A stretch of DNA of 23,686 nucleotides from a virus: positions 1-23,686 of IMG/VR virus record IMGVR_UViG_3300009469_000001, one strand, 5' to 3'. The translations under genes and the position numbers were made by a program. The notes under the pieces are model-generated. The model saw nothing but the letters and a program-made list of their open reading frames with translations. It had not been told where the DNA came from and made no database searches. Shown one piece after another: positions 7,095 to 15,388 of this stretch; positions within the stretch are counted from its first letter, which is position 1, and every line of letters starts with the position of its first letter.

Positions 7095-7981
7095 AGTCTG
7101 TACTTAACTCATGTAATATAAAAATCGGCGGAGAGATAGACACACACTTTCTTTTATTCTGTCCATTTCACTATAATGTCCACACTCCAGCATGTGAGAT
7201 AGATAAGTCAAGCGGCATGTTCCTATGCTTTTCATGTGGTGAGTCAGGGAACTTTGTTGACATGGTTATGAGAGTTACTAATAGAACCTACTTTGAGGCG
7301 GCTCGCCTAATCAACTCTCATCAAAACCCCGTAGATATCGAAAAGCAAATAGATGACACAATTGAAAATTCTAGAGAGTACCCAGAGTTTGATACAAAAC
7401 TAATAAATCAACTTCATGAAAACCTAATGTCATCGAATAGGGCTAAGGAATATTTTTACGGAAGAAACATCGTTGACTCATCATTCGAATACTTTATGCT
7501 GGGATATTCTGAAAAGCAGGACATGGTTACCGTCCCCGTATTTGATGAATCAAATAAGTGTCTGGGCTTTGTTGCTAGATCAGTTGAGGGCAAGGCATTT
7601 AAAAATAGCATCGGCCTCCCAAAAAGTAAGGTTTTATTTAATCTCAATAATGTTAAGAGAAACAAACTCATTGTGGTAGAGTCCTCATTTGATGTAATTA
7701 GACTACATCAGGTTGGGTTTAGCGCGGTGGCGACCTTAGGTGCCACGGTTAGCAGAAGGCAATTGGCACTTTTACAACAGTATGCCAGCAGCATAATTAT
7801 CTGCCCAGACTCAGACGACGCTGGTCAGAAAATGACTAAAAAAATTCTTGATAATCTAAAGGATAAAAGTATAGACTTGGTTTCATTGAAGAATGCCAAA
7901 GATGTAGGAGATTTGTCAGATCAAGATTTGATAGACACATTTACTAAATACTCTGGAAATACTTTAATATTAGCGGTATAA
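7031..7981 (+). CDS. DNA primase (CHC2 zinc finger plus Toprim)
   Basis: The product has 316 residues, about half the length of bacterial DnaG, and lacks a long C-terminal helicase-binding domain. The zinc finger is C44-x2-H47...C66-x2-C69. The Toprim domain has VVES with Glu217 and PDSDDAG with Asp260 and Asp262, the metal-binding residues that make RNA primers. The linker carries a YFYGRNI pattern seen in DnaG-type enzymes. It would prime both strands for the polymerase at 8750. The stop codon (7979-7981) overlaps a TATAAT box that starts the SSB transcript. Confidence 0.92.
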   Translation: MLPSSQRKQFNTDGFYEERQIESVLNSCNIKIGGEIDTHFLLFCPFHYNVHTPACEIDKSSGMFLCFSCGESGNFVDMVMRVTNRTYFEAARLINSHQNPVDIEKQIDDTIENSREYPEFDTKLINQLHENLMSSNRAKEYFYGRNIVDSSFEYFMLGYSEKQDMVTVPVFDESNKCLGFVARSVEGKAFKNSIGLPKSKVLFNLNNVKRNKLIVVESSFDVIRLHQVGFSAVATLGATVSRRQLALLQQYASSIIICPDSDDAGQKMTKKILDNLKDKSIDLVSLKNAKDVGDLSDQDLIDTFTKYSGNTLILAV

Positions 7982-7982
7982 T
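7954..7982 (+). promoter_or_regulatory. Promoter of the SSB gene
   Basis: TATAAT at 7977-7982 is a perfect -10 box that overlaps the primase stop codon. TGGAAA at 7954-7959 is a weak -35, 17 nt upstream. The start of transcription would be near 7989, giving a leader of about 43 nt with AGGAG before ATG 8032. The GGTATAATGTA sequence is repeated at 22735-22745. Confidence 0.55.
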
Positions 7983-8014
7983 GTATTTATCGGCCCACCT
8001 ATAGGGTCAAATAC
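7983..8014 (+). repeat. Inverted repeat in the SSB leader
   Basis: GTATTT (7983-7988) pairs with AAATAC (8009-8014), and GGCCC (7992-7996) pairs with GGGTC (8004-8008) with one G-U. The arms frame a 7-nt loop and a 3-nt bulge. It begins right after the primase stop. It may end or protect the primase mRNA, or regulate SSB; SSB mRNA leaders are a common autoregulation site in phages. Confidence 0.5.
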
Positions 8015-8031
8015 TTATTAGGAGAAATATA

Positions 8032-8685
8032 ATGTCAGTTATTACAGGTTTGAAAAATATTAAAAGTAAGATGGAGCGCCCTCAGGTAGAGGAAGGCTCA
8101 CGCGCTCGCTGGCTGAAGTTAGAGGACGGTCAGAGCGTAAAGATTCGTTTTGTAAATGAACTAGATCCCGACTCCCCACATTATGACAAGGGGCGTGGGC
8201 TCGCTATCGTAGTAGCAGAGCATACAAATCCAAAAGACTATCGCCGCAAGGGGCTTTGCAGCCTAGATGATGAGGGCCGCTGCTTTGGCTGTGAAATGCA
8301 TCGTAAGGACCCAAAGGCTGGCTGGAAGGCCCGTCTACGTTTCTACACCAACGTCCTTGTTGATGATGGCACAGAGCAGTATGTAGCAGTATGGTCACAA
8401 GGCGTTGGTCAGAAGTCTCCAGCCACCAATATTCTTATTGAGTACGCGGGTGACACTCAATCAATTAGCAATCTCCAATGGCGTTTGAAGCGTTCAGGTA
8501 CTGGAACTCAGACAAGTTACACGCTTATCCCGCTAGCACCCGATACGGAAAAGTTTGATTGGTCAGGAATAGAGCCCTTTGAACTAGAAAAGGTTGCTGT
8601 CCGTCAGGTAGCATACCCAGACCAGGAATCATTCTACATGGGCATGGACGTTGATACATCATCAAGTACATCAGTAGACTGGTAA
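8032..8685 (+). CDS. gp32-like single-stranded DNA-binding protein
   Basis: This encodes 217 residues. An OB-type core region with a zinc site is visible: H64-x11-C76-x7-C84-x2-C87, near the His-Cys-Cys-Cys pattern of T4 gp32. The ssDNA contact region would be around residues 27-120, rich in Arg, Lys and aromatic residues. The tail is acidic and ends DVDTSSSTSVDW, as SSB tails do when they contact partner proteins. AGGAG precedes the start. Codon use is more GC-rich than in its neighbours, which may reflect strong expression. It is not a bacterial-type SSB. Confidence 0.82.
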   Translation: MSVITGLKNIKSKMERPQVEEGSRARWLKLEDGQSVKIRFVNELDPDSPHYDKGRGLAIVVAEHTNPKDYRRKGLCSLDDEGRCFGCEMHRKDPKAGWKARLRFYTNVLVDDGTEQYVAVWSQGVGQKSPATNILIEYAGDTQSISNLQWRLKRSGTGTQTSYTLIPLAPDTEKFDWSGIEPFELEKVAVRQVAYPDQESFYMGMDVDTSSSTSVDW

Positions 8686-8689
8686 AGTC

Positions 8690-8719
8690 TTGATTGTTGG
8701 GTGGGCACTAGGATATACT
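8690..8719 (+). promoter_or_regulatory. Promoter of the polymerase gene
   Basis: TTGATT (8690-8695) and TATACT (8714-8719) are separated by 18 nt. The predicted start near 8726 leaves a short leader to ATG 8750, which has GGAGAG upstream. The -10 box forms the loop of the inverted repeat described at 8705. Confidence 0.55.
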
Positions 8720-8728
8720 TCCTAGTGC
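8705..8728 (+). repeat. Perfect 9-bp inverted repeat around the -10 box
   Basis: GCACTAGGA (8705-8713) and TCCTAGTGC (8720-8728) are exact reverse complements with a 6-nt loop that is the TATACT box. It lies 20 nt after the SSB stop codon. It could be a terminator-like hairpin for SSB mRNA or an operator for the polymerase promoter. No run of T follows, so it is not a classical terminator. Confidence 0.65.
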
Positions 8729-8749
8729 TTACTCATTTATTGGAGAGAA

Positions 8750-11700
8750 ATGTTTCATAATCATCATTCACATTCTTATTACAGCCTTCTAGACGGATAC
8801 TCCTCACCAGAAGAACTTATGAAGAGAGCATCTGAAATTGGAATGCAGGCGCTTTCTATTACGGACCATGGCACATTGAGCGGCCATAGAGACCTAGTGA
8901 GGGCGGCTAGTGAAAATAACGTTAAGCCAATTCTTGGACTAGAGGCATACTTTACTACAGACAGAACAGATAAAAGATCTAAGAAGGATAGAACCCCTGA
9001 TGATCAAATTTATAACCATCTTATCATTTTGGCTAAGAATGATATTGGCCTAGAAAATCTTAATAGACTGTCTGAGGATGCATGGAATGAGGGATTCTTT
9101 GTTAAGCCTAGAACAGATTTTGAGATGCTAGAGCAAAACAAGGAGGGCCTAGTAGTTCTGTCTGGATGTATGAATGGAATTATCGCAAAAGCATTGGAGA
9201 ATAATAATGAATCGCTTGCTAGACAATATACTGGATGGTTTAGAGATGTTTTTGGAGAAGATTTCTACATGGAGATTCAACCACACAATCCTGCTTCTCT
9301 CAATCATGCCCTTATGGATCTTGCTGATAGTCAAGGGGTGCGGTCAGTAGTAACTCTAGACTGCCATTATGCTTCACCAGAAGATCGCATAGCAGAAGAA
9401 ATCATGCTTATCTTGGGAACGCATCCCAAAATAGATAAGAATATTGAGTTTGGTAAAAGCCGTAAGATCAAAGACCTAATGGAAAGGCTTGACTATCTCT
9501 ATGGAGATAGGCAAATGTCCTTTAAGAATCTAGATATATGGCTGATGAACTATAATGATGTTAAGAAAAGAATGATTAGTCAAGGAATTGACAGAGAAGA
9601 TATTTATGAGAATTCTGTAGAGATTTCTGAAAAGATTTCTAATTATGATATTAAGTCAGGAGTAGATCTTCTTCCTGTAAATCGCAAAGACCCTCATGAA
9701 GAACTAAGGCAACTCGTGATGGATGGCCTTAGAAAGAGAGATCTAGTAGAGCCCGAGTATCTTGATAGAGTAAAGGAAGAACTGAGTATCATTAAAGAGA
9801 AAAACTTTTCTTCATACTTTCTTGTAGTATCAAATATGATTTCTTGGGCAAAGAGTCAGAATATTCTAGTTGGACCAGGCAGAGGATCTGCCGCTGGAAG
9901 CCTAGTTTGTTATGCACTAGAGATTACAGATGTAGACCCTATCAAGCATGGACTGCTCTTTTTTAGATTCATTAATCCAGAAAGAAATGACTTCCCCGAT
10001 ATTGACACAGACTACGAGGATCGTAGAAGAGGCGAAGTAAAGGAATATCTTATTAATGAATATCGTCATGTAGCATCTATTGCAACCTTTAATACTTTTA
10101 GGGATAAGGGTGTTGTTAGGGACGTTGCAAGGGCCTTTAACATCCCCCTGTCGGAAGTAAATAAAGCACTTAAGGGGATTGAGACCTGGGAGGAATTTAT
10201 AAGAACTCCTGGGGCTAAGGAGTTTAGAGATAAGTATCCAGAGGTTGTAGAGTATGCTGATCGGTTGCGCGGAAGGATTCGTGGAACTGGACTTCATGCT
10301 GCCGGAATTGTAACTTCTAAGACAGAGATATCTAAGTATGCTCCAATAGAAACAAGAAAAGATACTCAAAGTGATTCAAGAATCCCTGTTGTAGCAGTAG
10401 ACATGGATCAGGCTGCAGAGATAGGTTTGATTAAGATCGACGCACTTGGCCTGAAGACTTTGACAGTTATTCAGGATACTATCAAGAATGTTCGTGATCG
10501 ACATGGAGTGGATATTAAACTGTCTGAAATTCCATTCGATGACAAGGAAATTTATGCAGACCTATCTGCTGGATTCACCAAGGGAGTTTTCCAGGCTGAG
10601 GCTGTTCCGTATACCAATCTTCTTATAAAGATGGGGGTAAGCAGTTTAGATGAACTTGCTGCATCTAATGCCCTCGTTCGTCCTGGTGCCATGAATACAA
10701 TTGGAGCGGACTATATTAAAAGAAAGAAGGGGCGACAGTCAGTAAAATATGTACACCCAATTATGAAAGAATTTACAGAAGATACATATGGGTGTATCCT
10801 TTACCAGGAACAAGTTATGCAGGCCTGCGTTCAACTTGGCGGAATGACAATGGCAGAGGCAGATAAAGTTAGAAAGATTATTGGAAAGAAGAAGGATGCA
10901 AAAGAATTCGACCAGTTCAAGGATAAATTTATTTCTGGCGCTTCACGGCACATTTCAAAGGAAGCCGCAGAGAATCTATGGCATCAGTTTGAGGCTCACG
11001 CAGGCTATTCGTTTAATAAGAGTCATGCTGTTGCATATTCTACGCTTTCTTACTGGACGGCATGGTTAAAGAAATATTATCCACTAGAGTTTATGTTCTC
11101 CCTAATGAAGAATGAGGGCGATAGGGATAAGAGAACAGACTATCTTATCGAAGCCAAAAGAATAAATATTAAAATACGGCTACCCCACATTAATGAATCT
11201 GGAGAAGATTTTACTCTAGAGGGTGGGGCAATTAGATTTGGCCTTGGGAACATTAAGTTCATTTCTGAGGGAATTGCAAAGAAGATAATCGCAGCAAGGC
11301 CATTCAATACCTACAAAGACTTCATTGAGTTTACCTCTAAGAAGGGTTCTGGGGTAAATAGTAGAGCCGTGGACGCCTTGAATAAAATAGGTGGAGCAGC
11401 GTTCCCAGACAATCCTCGTAGTGGAAATGAAAGGGAATACTTGTATGAGTATCTAAACATTCCTGAGTTTGTTACTAATATTCCTAGATGGGTAGAGTCA
11501 TACTTTAAGCCAATAGAAGATTATGAAGAAGAGGGCGCTTTCATTATCATGGGGATGGTTAAATCAATTAAGCGCGGAGATGGATGGAGCCGAATTGAGA
11601 TTGTTGATAAGACTGGGAGTGTTGGTGTATTTCATAACCAAGACACCCAGGTTGAGCCAGGGAGGATGTATATCTTCTTAGTTTCAGATAATAGAGTTGC

Positions 11701-12007
11701 CTCATTTATCCAGCCGGACTCCCTTGACTCAGCACAGACACCTTTTGTACAATTTCTAAAGGCGAAGACTATGGTCTTAGGTCCAGAAGAATATTATGTT
11801 GTGGACGTAGAGCCTAGGAGGACAAAGAAGGGTGATAGAATGGCACACGCAGTTTTGTCTAATGAAGACAAAGAACTAACTTCAGTCATCATCTTTCCAT
11901 CAGTTTACGCAGAATCTTTAGCACATATGAAGCCTGGTACAAGTTGCAAGCCAGTATTTGGTGAGACTAACACAGGCGCTACTACATTAAAGGGATTTAT
12001 CAGATGA
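8750..12007 (+). CDS. dnaE: DNA polymerase III alpha subunit
   Basis: The product has 1085 residues, near the bacterial length (about 1160 in E. coli). The PHP domain at the N-terminus has HNHHSHS (3-9) and TDHGTLSGH (38-46), so its metal site looks intact. The polymerase core carries GPGRGSAAGS (375-384), the catalytic aspartates in PDIDTD (416-421), and the third in IKIDALGL (Asp564). The HhH region and an OB-fold (around FIIMGMVKSI) follow. It would replicate the phage genome independently of the host replicase. An intact PHP site may allow proofreading or pyrophosphate removal; no separate exonuclease subunit is in the window. Confidence 0.96.
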   Translation: MFHNHHSHSYYSLLDGYSSPEELMKRASEIGMQALSITDHGTLSGHRDLVRAASENNVKPILGLEAYFTTDRTDKRSKKDRTPDDQIYNHLIILAKNDIGLENLNRLSEDAWNEGFFVKPRTDFEMLEQNKEGLVVLSGCMNGIIAKALENNNESLARQYTGWFRDVFGEDFYMEIQPHNPASLNHALMDLADSQGVRSVVTLDCHYASPEDRIAEEIMLILGTHPKIDKNIEFGKSRKIKDLMERLDYLYGDRQMSFKNLDIWLMNYNDVKKRMISQGIDREDIYENSVEISEKISNYDIKSGVDLLPVNRKDPHEELRQLVMDGLRKRDLVEPEYLDRVKEELSIIKEKNFSSYFLVVSNMISWAKSQNILVGPGRGSAAGSLVCYALEITDVDPIKHGLLFFRFINPERNDFPDIDTDYEDRRRGEVKEYLINEYRHVASIATFNTFRDKGVVRDVARAFNIPLSEVNKALKGIETWEEFIRTPGAKEFRDKYPEVVEYADRLRGRIRGTGLHAAGIVTSKTEISKYAPIETRKDTQSDSRIPVVAVDMDQAAEIGLIKIDALGLKTLTVIQDTIKNVRDRHGVDIKLSEIPFDDKEIYADLSAGFTKGVFQAEAVPYTNLLIKMGVSSLDELAASNALVRPGAMNTIGADYIKRKKGRQSVKYVHPIMKEFTEDTYGCILYQEQVMQACVQLGGMTMAEADKVRKIIGKKKDAKEFDQFKDKFISGASRHISKEAAENLWHQFEAHAGYSFNKSHAVAYSTLSYWTAWLKKYYPLEFMFSLMKNEGDRDKRTDYLIEAKRINIKIRLPHINESGEDFTLEGGAIRFGLGNIKFISEGIAKKIIAARPFNTYKDFIEFTSKKGSGVNSRAVDALNKIGGAAFPDNPRSGNEREYLYEYLNIPEFVTNIPRWVESYFKPIEDYEEEGAFIIMGMVKSIKRGDGWSRIEIVDKTGSVGVFHNQDTQVEPGRMYIFLVSDNRVASFIQPDSLDSAQTPFVQFLKAKTMVLGPEEYYVVDVEPRRTKKGDRMAHAVLSNEDKELTSVIIFPSVYAESLAHMKPGTSCKPVFGETNTGATTLKGFIR

Positions 12008-12342
12008 ATTTAGATACTCTAGCAGATAGATTGCACAATACTGCACAGGAAAAAGGATTTTGGGAACCAGTATCAAGAATGCAGGAGCAAGACTTCTTTA
12101 TATTTTATTCAAAGCAAATAGCCATGATCCATTCTGAGGCCACAGAAATTTTAGAGGCATTGAGAAAAGACAAGGGCGATGAGGCAGTTGTAGAAGAGAT
12201 TGCAGACCTTATTATTAGAGCCCTTGATTTGTATAAAGGAATTAAAGTCTACTCTGGAGATTTGCCTTCTTTGGATTCTACACTTATGAAGAAGTCTTTA
12301 ACAAATCAGGAAAGGCCACGGCTCCACGGCGTTCGTGGATGA
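12004..12342 (+). CDS. MazG-like nucleotide pyrophosphohydrolase
   Basis: This encodes 112 residues and overlaps dnaE by ATGA. The helix HSEATEILEALR with ExxE (about residues 38-49) and EEIADLIIRALD with ExxxD (about 64-75) match the metal-binding helices of MazG-type all-alpha NTP pyrophosphatases. Such enzymes cleave NTPs or (p)ppGpp-related nucleotides, and in phages may adjust dNTP pools or damp host stress signalling. The gene sits between polymerase and RecA, which suits nucleotide metabolism. The substrate is not shown by sequence. Confidence 0.82.
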   Translation: MNLDTLADRLHNTAQEKGFWEPVSRMQEQDFFIFYSKQIAMIHSEATEILEALRKDKGDEAVVEEIADLIIRALDLYKGIKVYSGDLPSLDSTLMKKSLTNQERPRLHGVRG

Positions 12343-12346
12343 TATA

Positions 12347-12577
12347 ATGAATGCTTACTTTCTTCACGGCTCAGAGGGTGAAAAGTTAATGGTAATCCGT
12401 GGGCACGATGAAGAGTTAATGAAGAAAATAATTGATAACTTACATAGATCAAGAGATGAAGATATCAAAAGACTAGCGGAAGTATTGGAGAATCATTTTA
12501 ATGAGCGACATGATGATGGAGGAAGTCCTATCGAAATTAGATCCAAAAATAAGAAAGATGGTAGGAAGCGCAGATAA
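12347..12577 (+). CDS. Charged hypothetical protein before RecA
   Basis: The protein has 76 residues from ATG 12347; GTG 12335, which overlaps the MazG stop, would add four. It is helical and highly charged, with HDEELMKKIIDNLHRSRDED and a basic tail KNKKDGRKRR. The final 77 nt are shared with recA in a different frame. I recognise no family. The TATAAT at 12343-12348 has TGA before it and might start a transcript, but no start codon sits at the right distance. Confidence 0.55.
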   Translation: MNAYFLHGSEGEKLMVIRGHDEELMKKIIDNLHRSRDEDIKRLAEVLENHFNERHDDGGSPIEIRSKNKKDGRKRR

Positions 12578-13508
12578 TGTAGAAATACATAAACAAAAGA
12601 CTCCTAGCCTATCTTTAAATGTTGCTCTTAAGGGAGGTTTGGCTTATGGTAGACAAGTTCTTATATGGGGCAATAAGAGTGCTGGAAAATCCTCATTCTG
12701 CCTGCAACTTATTGCAGATGCACAAAAACAGGGGAAGACATGCGCGTGGATCGATGCCGAACAGTCATATTCTCCTGAGTGGGCTGAAAAACTTGGAGTC
12801 GATTCCAAAAAACTTATTTACTCATCAGCAAAAACAATTAACGACATGGTTGACATTGGCACGCAACTTATCCAATCGGGAGTGGACCTACTTGTTGTAG
12901 ATTCCATCTCTGCTCTACTTCCAGCCATATACTTTGAAAAAGACGGCTCAGAACTGAAACAACTGCAGGATACAAAACAAATCGGCGCAGAGGCAAAGGA
13001 TATGACTCATGCTGTCAAGATGCTCAACTATGTTAATGACAAGACATTGCTTATCCTTATCTCTCAGCAGAGAAACCAGTTTGGATCTATGCACGCTAGC
13101 CATATTCCAACTGGAGGAATGGCAGTAAAGTTTTTTTCTAGCACCATTATTAAACTATGGTCAAGTGAGGCAGAGGCCTCATCAATTAAAGATAAGATTG
13201 CTGTGGGTGATAAACTTATTGAACAAAAGGTCGGTCGTCCGGTTAACTGGACGATTGACTACAATAAGACTGGACCTCAATTCATTACTGGATCGTATGA
13301 TTTCTACTTCCAAGGTCTGCATGTAGGAGTTGATCAGGTTGCTGATCTAGTTGATACTGCAGAAATGCTTGGAATTATTGAGCGCGGCGGTGCCTGGTAT
13401 ACTGTATTAGGAGAAAGAATTCAAGGTCGTGCAAACGTTATTGCCAGAGCCAGAGAAGACCTTGATATGCAAGAAGAACTTACAAGATTGGTATATGAAA
13501 AAATATGA
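12501..13508 (+). CDS. RecA-like recombinase
   Basis: The product has 335 residues. The Walker A is GNKSAGKS (57-64), the catalytic Glu is in IDAEQSY (84-90), and the Walker B is LLVVDSIS (130-137). SQQRNQ corresponds to the loop-adjacent region that senses nucleotide, and THxPTGG-like SHIPTGGMAVKF lies in the expected DNA-binding loop region. It would form filaments on ssDNA and promote strand exchange, working with the SSB and the resolvases downstream. It is shorter at the C-terminus than bacterial RecA. GGAG lies about 10 nt upstream of the ATG. Confidence 0.93.
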   Translation: MSDMMMEEVLSKLDPKIRKMVGSADNVEIHKQKTPSLSLNVALKGGLAYGRQVLIWGNKSAGKSSFCLQLIADAQKQGKTCAWIDAEQSYSPEWAEKLGVDSKKLIYSSAKTINDMVDIGTQLIQSGVDLLVVDSISALLPAIYFEKDGSELKQLQDTKQIGAEAKDMTHAVKMLNYVNDKTLLILISQQRNQFGSMHASHIPTGGMAVKFFSSTIIKLWSSEAEASSIKDKIAVGDKLIEQKVGRPVNWTIDYNKTGPQFITGSYDFYFQGLHVGVDQVADLVDTAEMLGIIERGGAWYTVLGERIQGRANVIARAREDLDMQEELTRLVYEKI

Positions 13509-13696
13509 TTGACCCAAGAGCATTTCTTTCTAACGATGAGTCTAAGTCCTCTGGTAAATATAGAGACATTCAGGGATCGTTCTCTTGCCCAGAACAGGGC
13601 TGCTATGAGGTTGCTAATGAAGGACAATACGATGAAGAAAATCGTAAGGTTTTTTGGACCTGCCCGAACGGTCATGATGGAAGCGCAAGGCTTTGA
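13505..13696 (+). CDS. Small zinc-finger protein
   Basis: This encodes 63 residues with an ATGA overlap to recA. CPEQGC (28-33) and CPNGH (53-57) supply a possible Cys3His zinc site separated by a beta-hairpin. No known family is recognised. Zinc ribbons this size often bind DNA or a polymerase; position after RecA makes a recombination accessory plausible. Translation is coupled to the next gene by a TTGA overlap. Confidence 0.72.
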   Translation: MIDPRAFLSNDESKSSGKYRDIQGSFSCPEQGCYEVANEGQYDEENRKVFWTCPNGHDGSARL

Positions 13697-14001
13697 GCGA
13701 AAAGGCAGAACTGCGTCGCATAGGGGCTAAGTCTCATAAAAATAGTGGTCGTGGACAATATCAGAAAGCAGACGGAAACATCGAAAGATTCGTTGTAGAT
13801 ATAAAAGAATATGGCAAGTCTATATCATTAAGCCAGGATATGTGGGCCAAGATTGTTACTGATTGTCTAAGAACAGATAACAAAAAGAACCCTTTGCTTA
13901 TGGCTGTGCTTGGTAGCGGTGGAAGAAAAACCAGGCTAGCCGTAATTGAGTGGGAAGTATTAGAAGAATTATTGGAGGAACTAGATGGAAGATACAATTG
14001 A
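13693..14001 (+). CDS. Putative Holliday-junction-resolvase-like nuclease
   Basis: The product has 102 residues from TTG 13693, which overlaps the upstream TGA. GAKSHKNSGRGQYQKADGN (11-29), FVVDIKEYGKS (33-43) and SQDMWAKIV resemble archaeal-type PD-(D/E)xK resolvases: a basic N-terminal region, then Asp36-x-Lys38 as part of the metal site. These enzymes cut four-way junctions symmetrically as dimers. The call rests on pattern and neighbours (RecA upstream, Cas4-like and RuvC-like nucleases downstream), not on an alignment. Confidence 0.62.
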   Translation: MSEKAELRRIGAKSHKNSGRGQYQKADGNIERFVVDIKEYGKSISLSQDMWAKIVTDCLRTDNKKNPLLMAVLGSGGRKTRLAVIEWEVLEELLEELDGRYN

Positions 14002-14317
14002 TTTAATTAATCAGGTGTCGGAGTTCGCTGACATTCATGATTTTGTCAGAGATGAGGGGCTTGATGATGCGATGGCGGCTATCGTAAAAATTATTTCTAA
14101 GCCAGATATCCCTCCAGTTCAGGCACTCACACTAATAGCAAAACTACAAGCCTTGTCTGCTAAGTTTGGAATCCTTGCAGCATGGTATACAACAGCAGCA
14201 AAAGGTCCAACAGGATCTCCAAATAATATCAAGAAGAATATCTACTACTCTACAAAAGAAGCCCTAGATAAACTTGTTGACAGTCTCAAGTACATAGTAA
14301 GGTATAATCTTGGGTGA
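13985..14317 (+). CDS. Helical hypothetical protein
   Basis: This encodes 110 residues. GGAGG stands before ATG 13985. The sequence is helix-rich (IKKNIYYSTKEALDKLVDSL; ALTLIAKLQALSAKFGILAA) with a short Gly/Pro/Asn linker. It carries no catalytic or zinc motif. It lies between two nucleases, so a recombination accessory is possible but unsupported. The 3' end contains a TATAAT at 14303-14308. Confidence 0.68.
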   Translation: MEDTIDLINQVSEFADIHDFVRDEGLDDAMAAIVKIISKPDIPPVQALTLIAKLQALSAKFGILAAWYTTAAKGPTGSPNNIKKNIYYSTKEALDKLVDSLKYIVRYNLG

Positions 14318-14318
14318 C

Positions 14319-15095
14319 ATGACTAAAAACTTATTATCGTCTTTACTAAACAAGCCTAAAGACCCTAAACTAAATTCTAAAAAGTTTATTAAAATGCTGA
14401 ATTCAGCATACGAAGATACTAATACTAATAAAGAATATAAGAGAAAGAAGACATTCTCTCCAAGTACTATTGGGTATGGTCATGGAACCTGCTCTAGATA
14501 CTGGTGGCTTGCATTTAATGGTGCGGAGTTTACTGAGAATATTCGTGCCGCTAACATTGCATCCATGAGATCTGGCACCGCCGCCCATGAAAGAATAGAA
14601 AAATTAGTTGAGGCAACAGGTCTTCTTAAAGAGCGGGAAAGAGAGATTAAAAGTGATAGCCCTCCCATCAGAGGTTTTGCCGACCTAGTTTTAGATATCG
14701 ATGGTGAAGAAATTATTGGAGAGATTAAAACTATTAAAGACCAATACTTCATTCAAAGAAAATCTGAAGGACAACCATCTCCCAGCCACTTCCTACAACT
14801 ATTGGTCTACATGAAGGTTGAGGGTGCCTCAGAAGGCTTTATTCTATATGAGAACAAGAATGATAATGAACTTCTATCTATTCCAATAGAAATGAATGCT
14901 AAAAATGAAGAGTATATCAATTACGTTTTTGAGTGGATGGACAAAGTTTATAATGCATACAAGGAAAATACTCCACCTAAAAGAGGTTATACAAAGTCTA
15001 CATGGACATGTAAATCATGCCCTGTAGCAGAGGCTTGCCTGGAAAGAGAAGAGGGCGTAAAAAAGATAGAGAATCTTAAGGTCGGTCTTGAATGA
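14319..15095 (+). CDS. Cas4/RecB-like PD-(D/E)xK exonuclease with Fe-S cysteines
   Basis: I use ATG 14319, just after the upstream stop; TTG 14310 would add three residues. The product has 258 residues. Cys58 and a C-terminal CKSC...C (Cys231, 234, 240) are four ligands for an iron-sulphur cluster. The nuclease motifs are His90, GFADLV with Asp122, GEIK with Glu135 and Lys137, and QLLVYM with Gln160. This set fits Cas4/AddB-type nucleases that resect DNA ends. No CRISPR array or cas1/cas2 is present, so a recombination role with RecA is more likely than adaptation. Confidence 0.86.
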   Translation: MTKNLLSSLLNKPKDPKLNSKKFIKMLNSAYEDTNTNKEYKRKKTFSPSTIGYGHGTCSRYWWLAFNGAEFTENIRAANIASMRSGTAAHERIEKLVEATGLLKEREREIKSDSPPIRGFADLVLDIDGEEIIGEIKTIKDQYFIQRKSEGQPSPSHFLQLLVYMKVEGASEGFILYENKNDNELLSIPIEMNAKNEEYINYVFEWMDKVYNAYKENTPPKRGYTKSTWTCKSCPVAEACLEREEGVKKIENLKVGLE

Positions 15096-15388
15096 AAAAC
15101 TGCGCCCATTGCGGTGAGCCCTTTGAGTCAAATAAAAAGAACCAAAAATATTGCGCTCCTTCATGCTGCAGACTTGCTACAAATAAAAAGATTATGGAAC
15201 GGTACTACGAAAATAAAAAAAGAAAAAGCGGAGTAAAAAGATACTGTGATTGTGGTCAACTTCTAAGTAGATATAATGATAGTGATATTTGTTTTATTTG
15301 CTTAAAAAAGAAAAAAGAGAATGATAATAGCGCGGTTATAGAGGTAATTAATAATGTCATTAAAAAAATTAATAAAACAAAACGCTAA
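15092..15388 (+). CDS. Zinc-knuckle protein resembling an endonuclease accessory module
   Basis: This encodes 98 residues and overlaps the nuclease gene by ATGA. CAHC...CAPSCC (4-26) and CDC...CFIC (52-70) make two zinc modules, the first like the CxxC...CSxxC knuckles at the end of the HNH nuclease at 2362. It is Lys-rich and AT-rich, unlike the preceding genes. It lacks the HNH core. It may be a DNA-binding remnant or a standalone accessory; function unknown. Confidence 0.68.
   Translation: MKNCAHCGEPFESNKKNQKYCAPSCCRLATNKKIMERYYENKKRKSGVKRYCDCGQLLSRYNDSDICFICLKKKKENDNSAVIEVINNVIKKINKTKR

Noticed and set aside
12343-12348. TATAAT with TGA extension before the small charged protein
   Set aside because: The predicted start would fall inside the reading frame after its ATG, so it cannot drive that gene as a leaderless mRNA.
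14277-14308. TTGACA and TATAAT before the Cas4-like gene
   Set aside because: The spacer is 20 nt, too long for a normal sigma-70-type promoter, and both lie inside coding sequence. Kept only as a weak possibility.
14319-15095. CRISPR adaptation function for the Cas4-like nuclease
   Set aside because: No repeat-spacer array, cas1 or cas2 was seen; RecB-like recombination is simpler.
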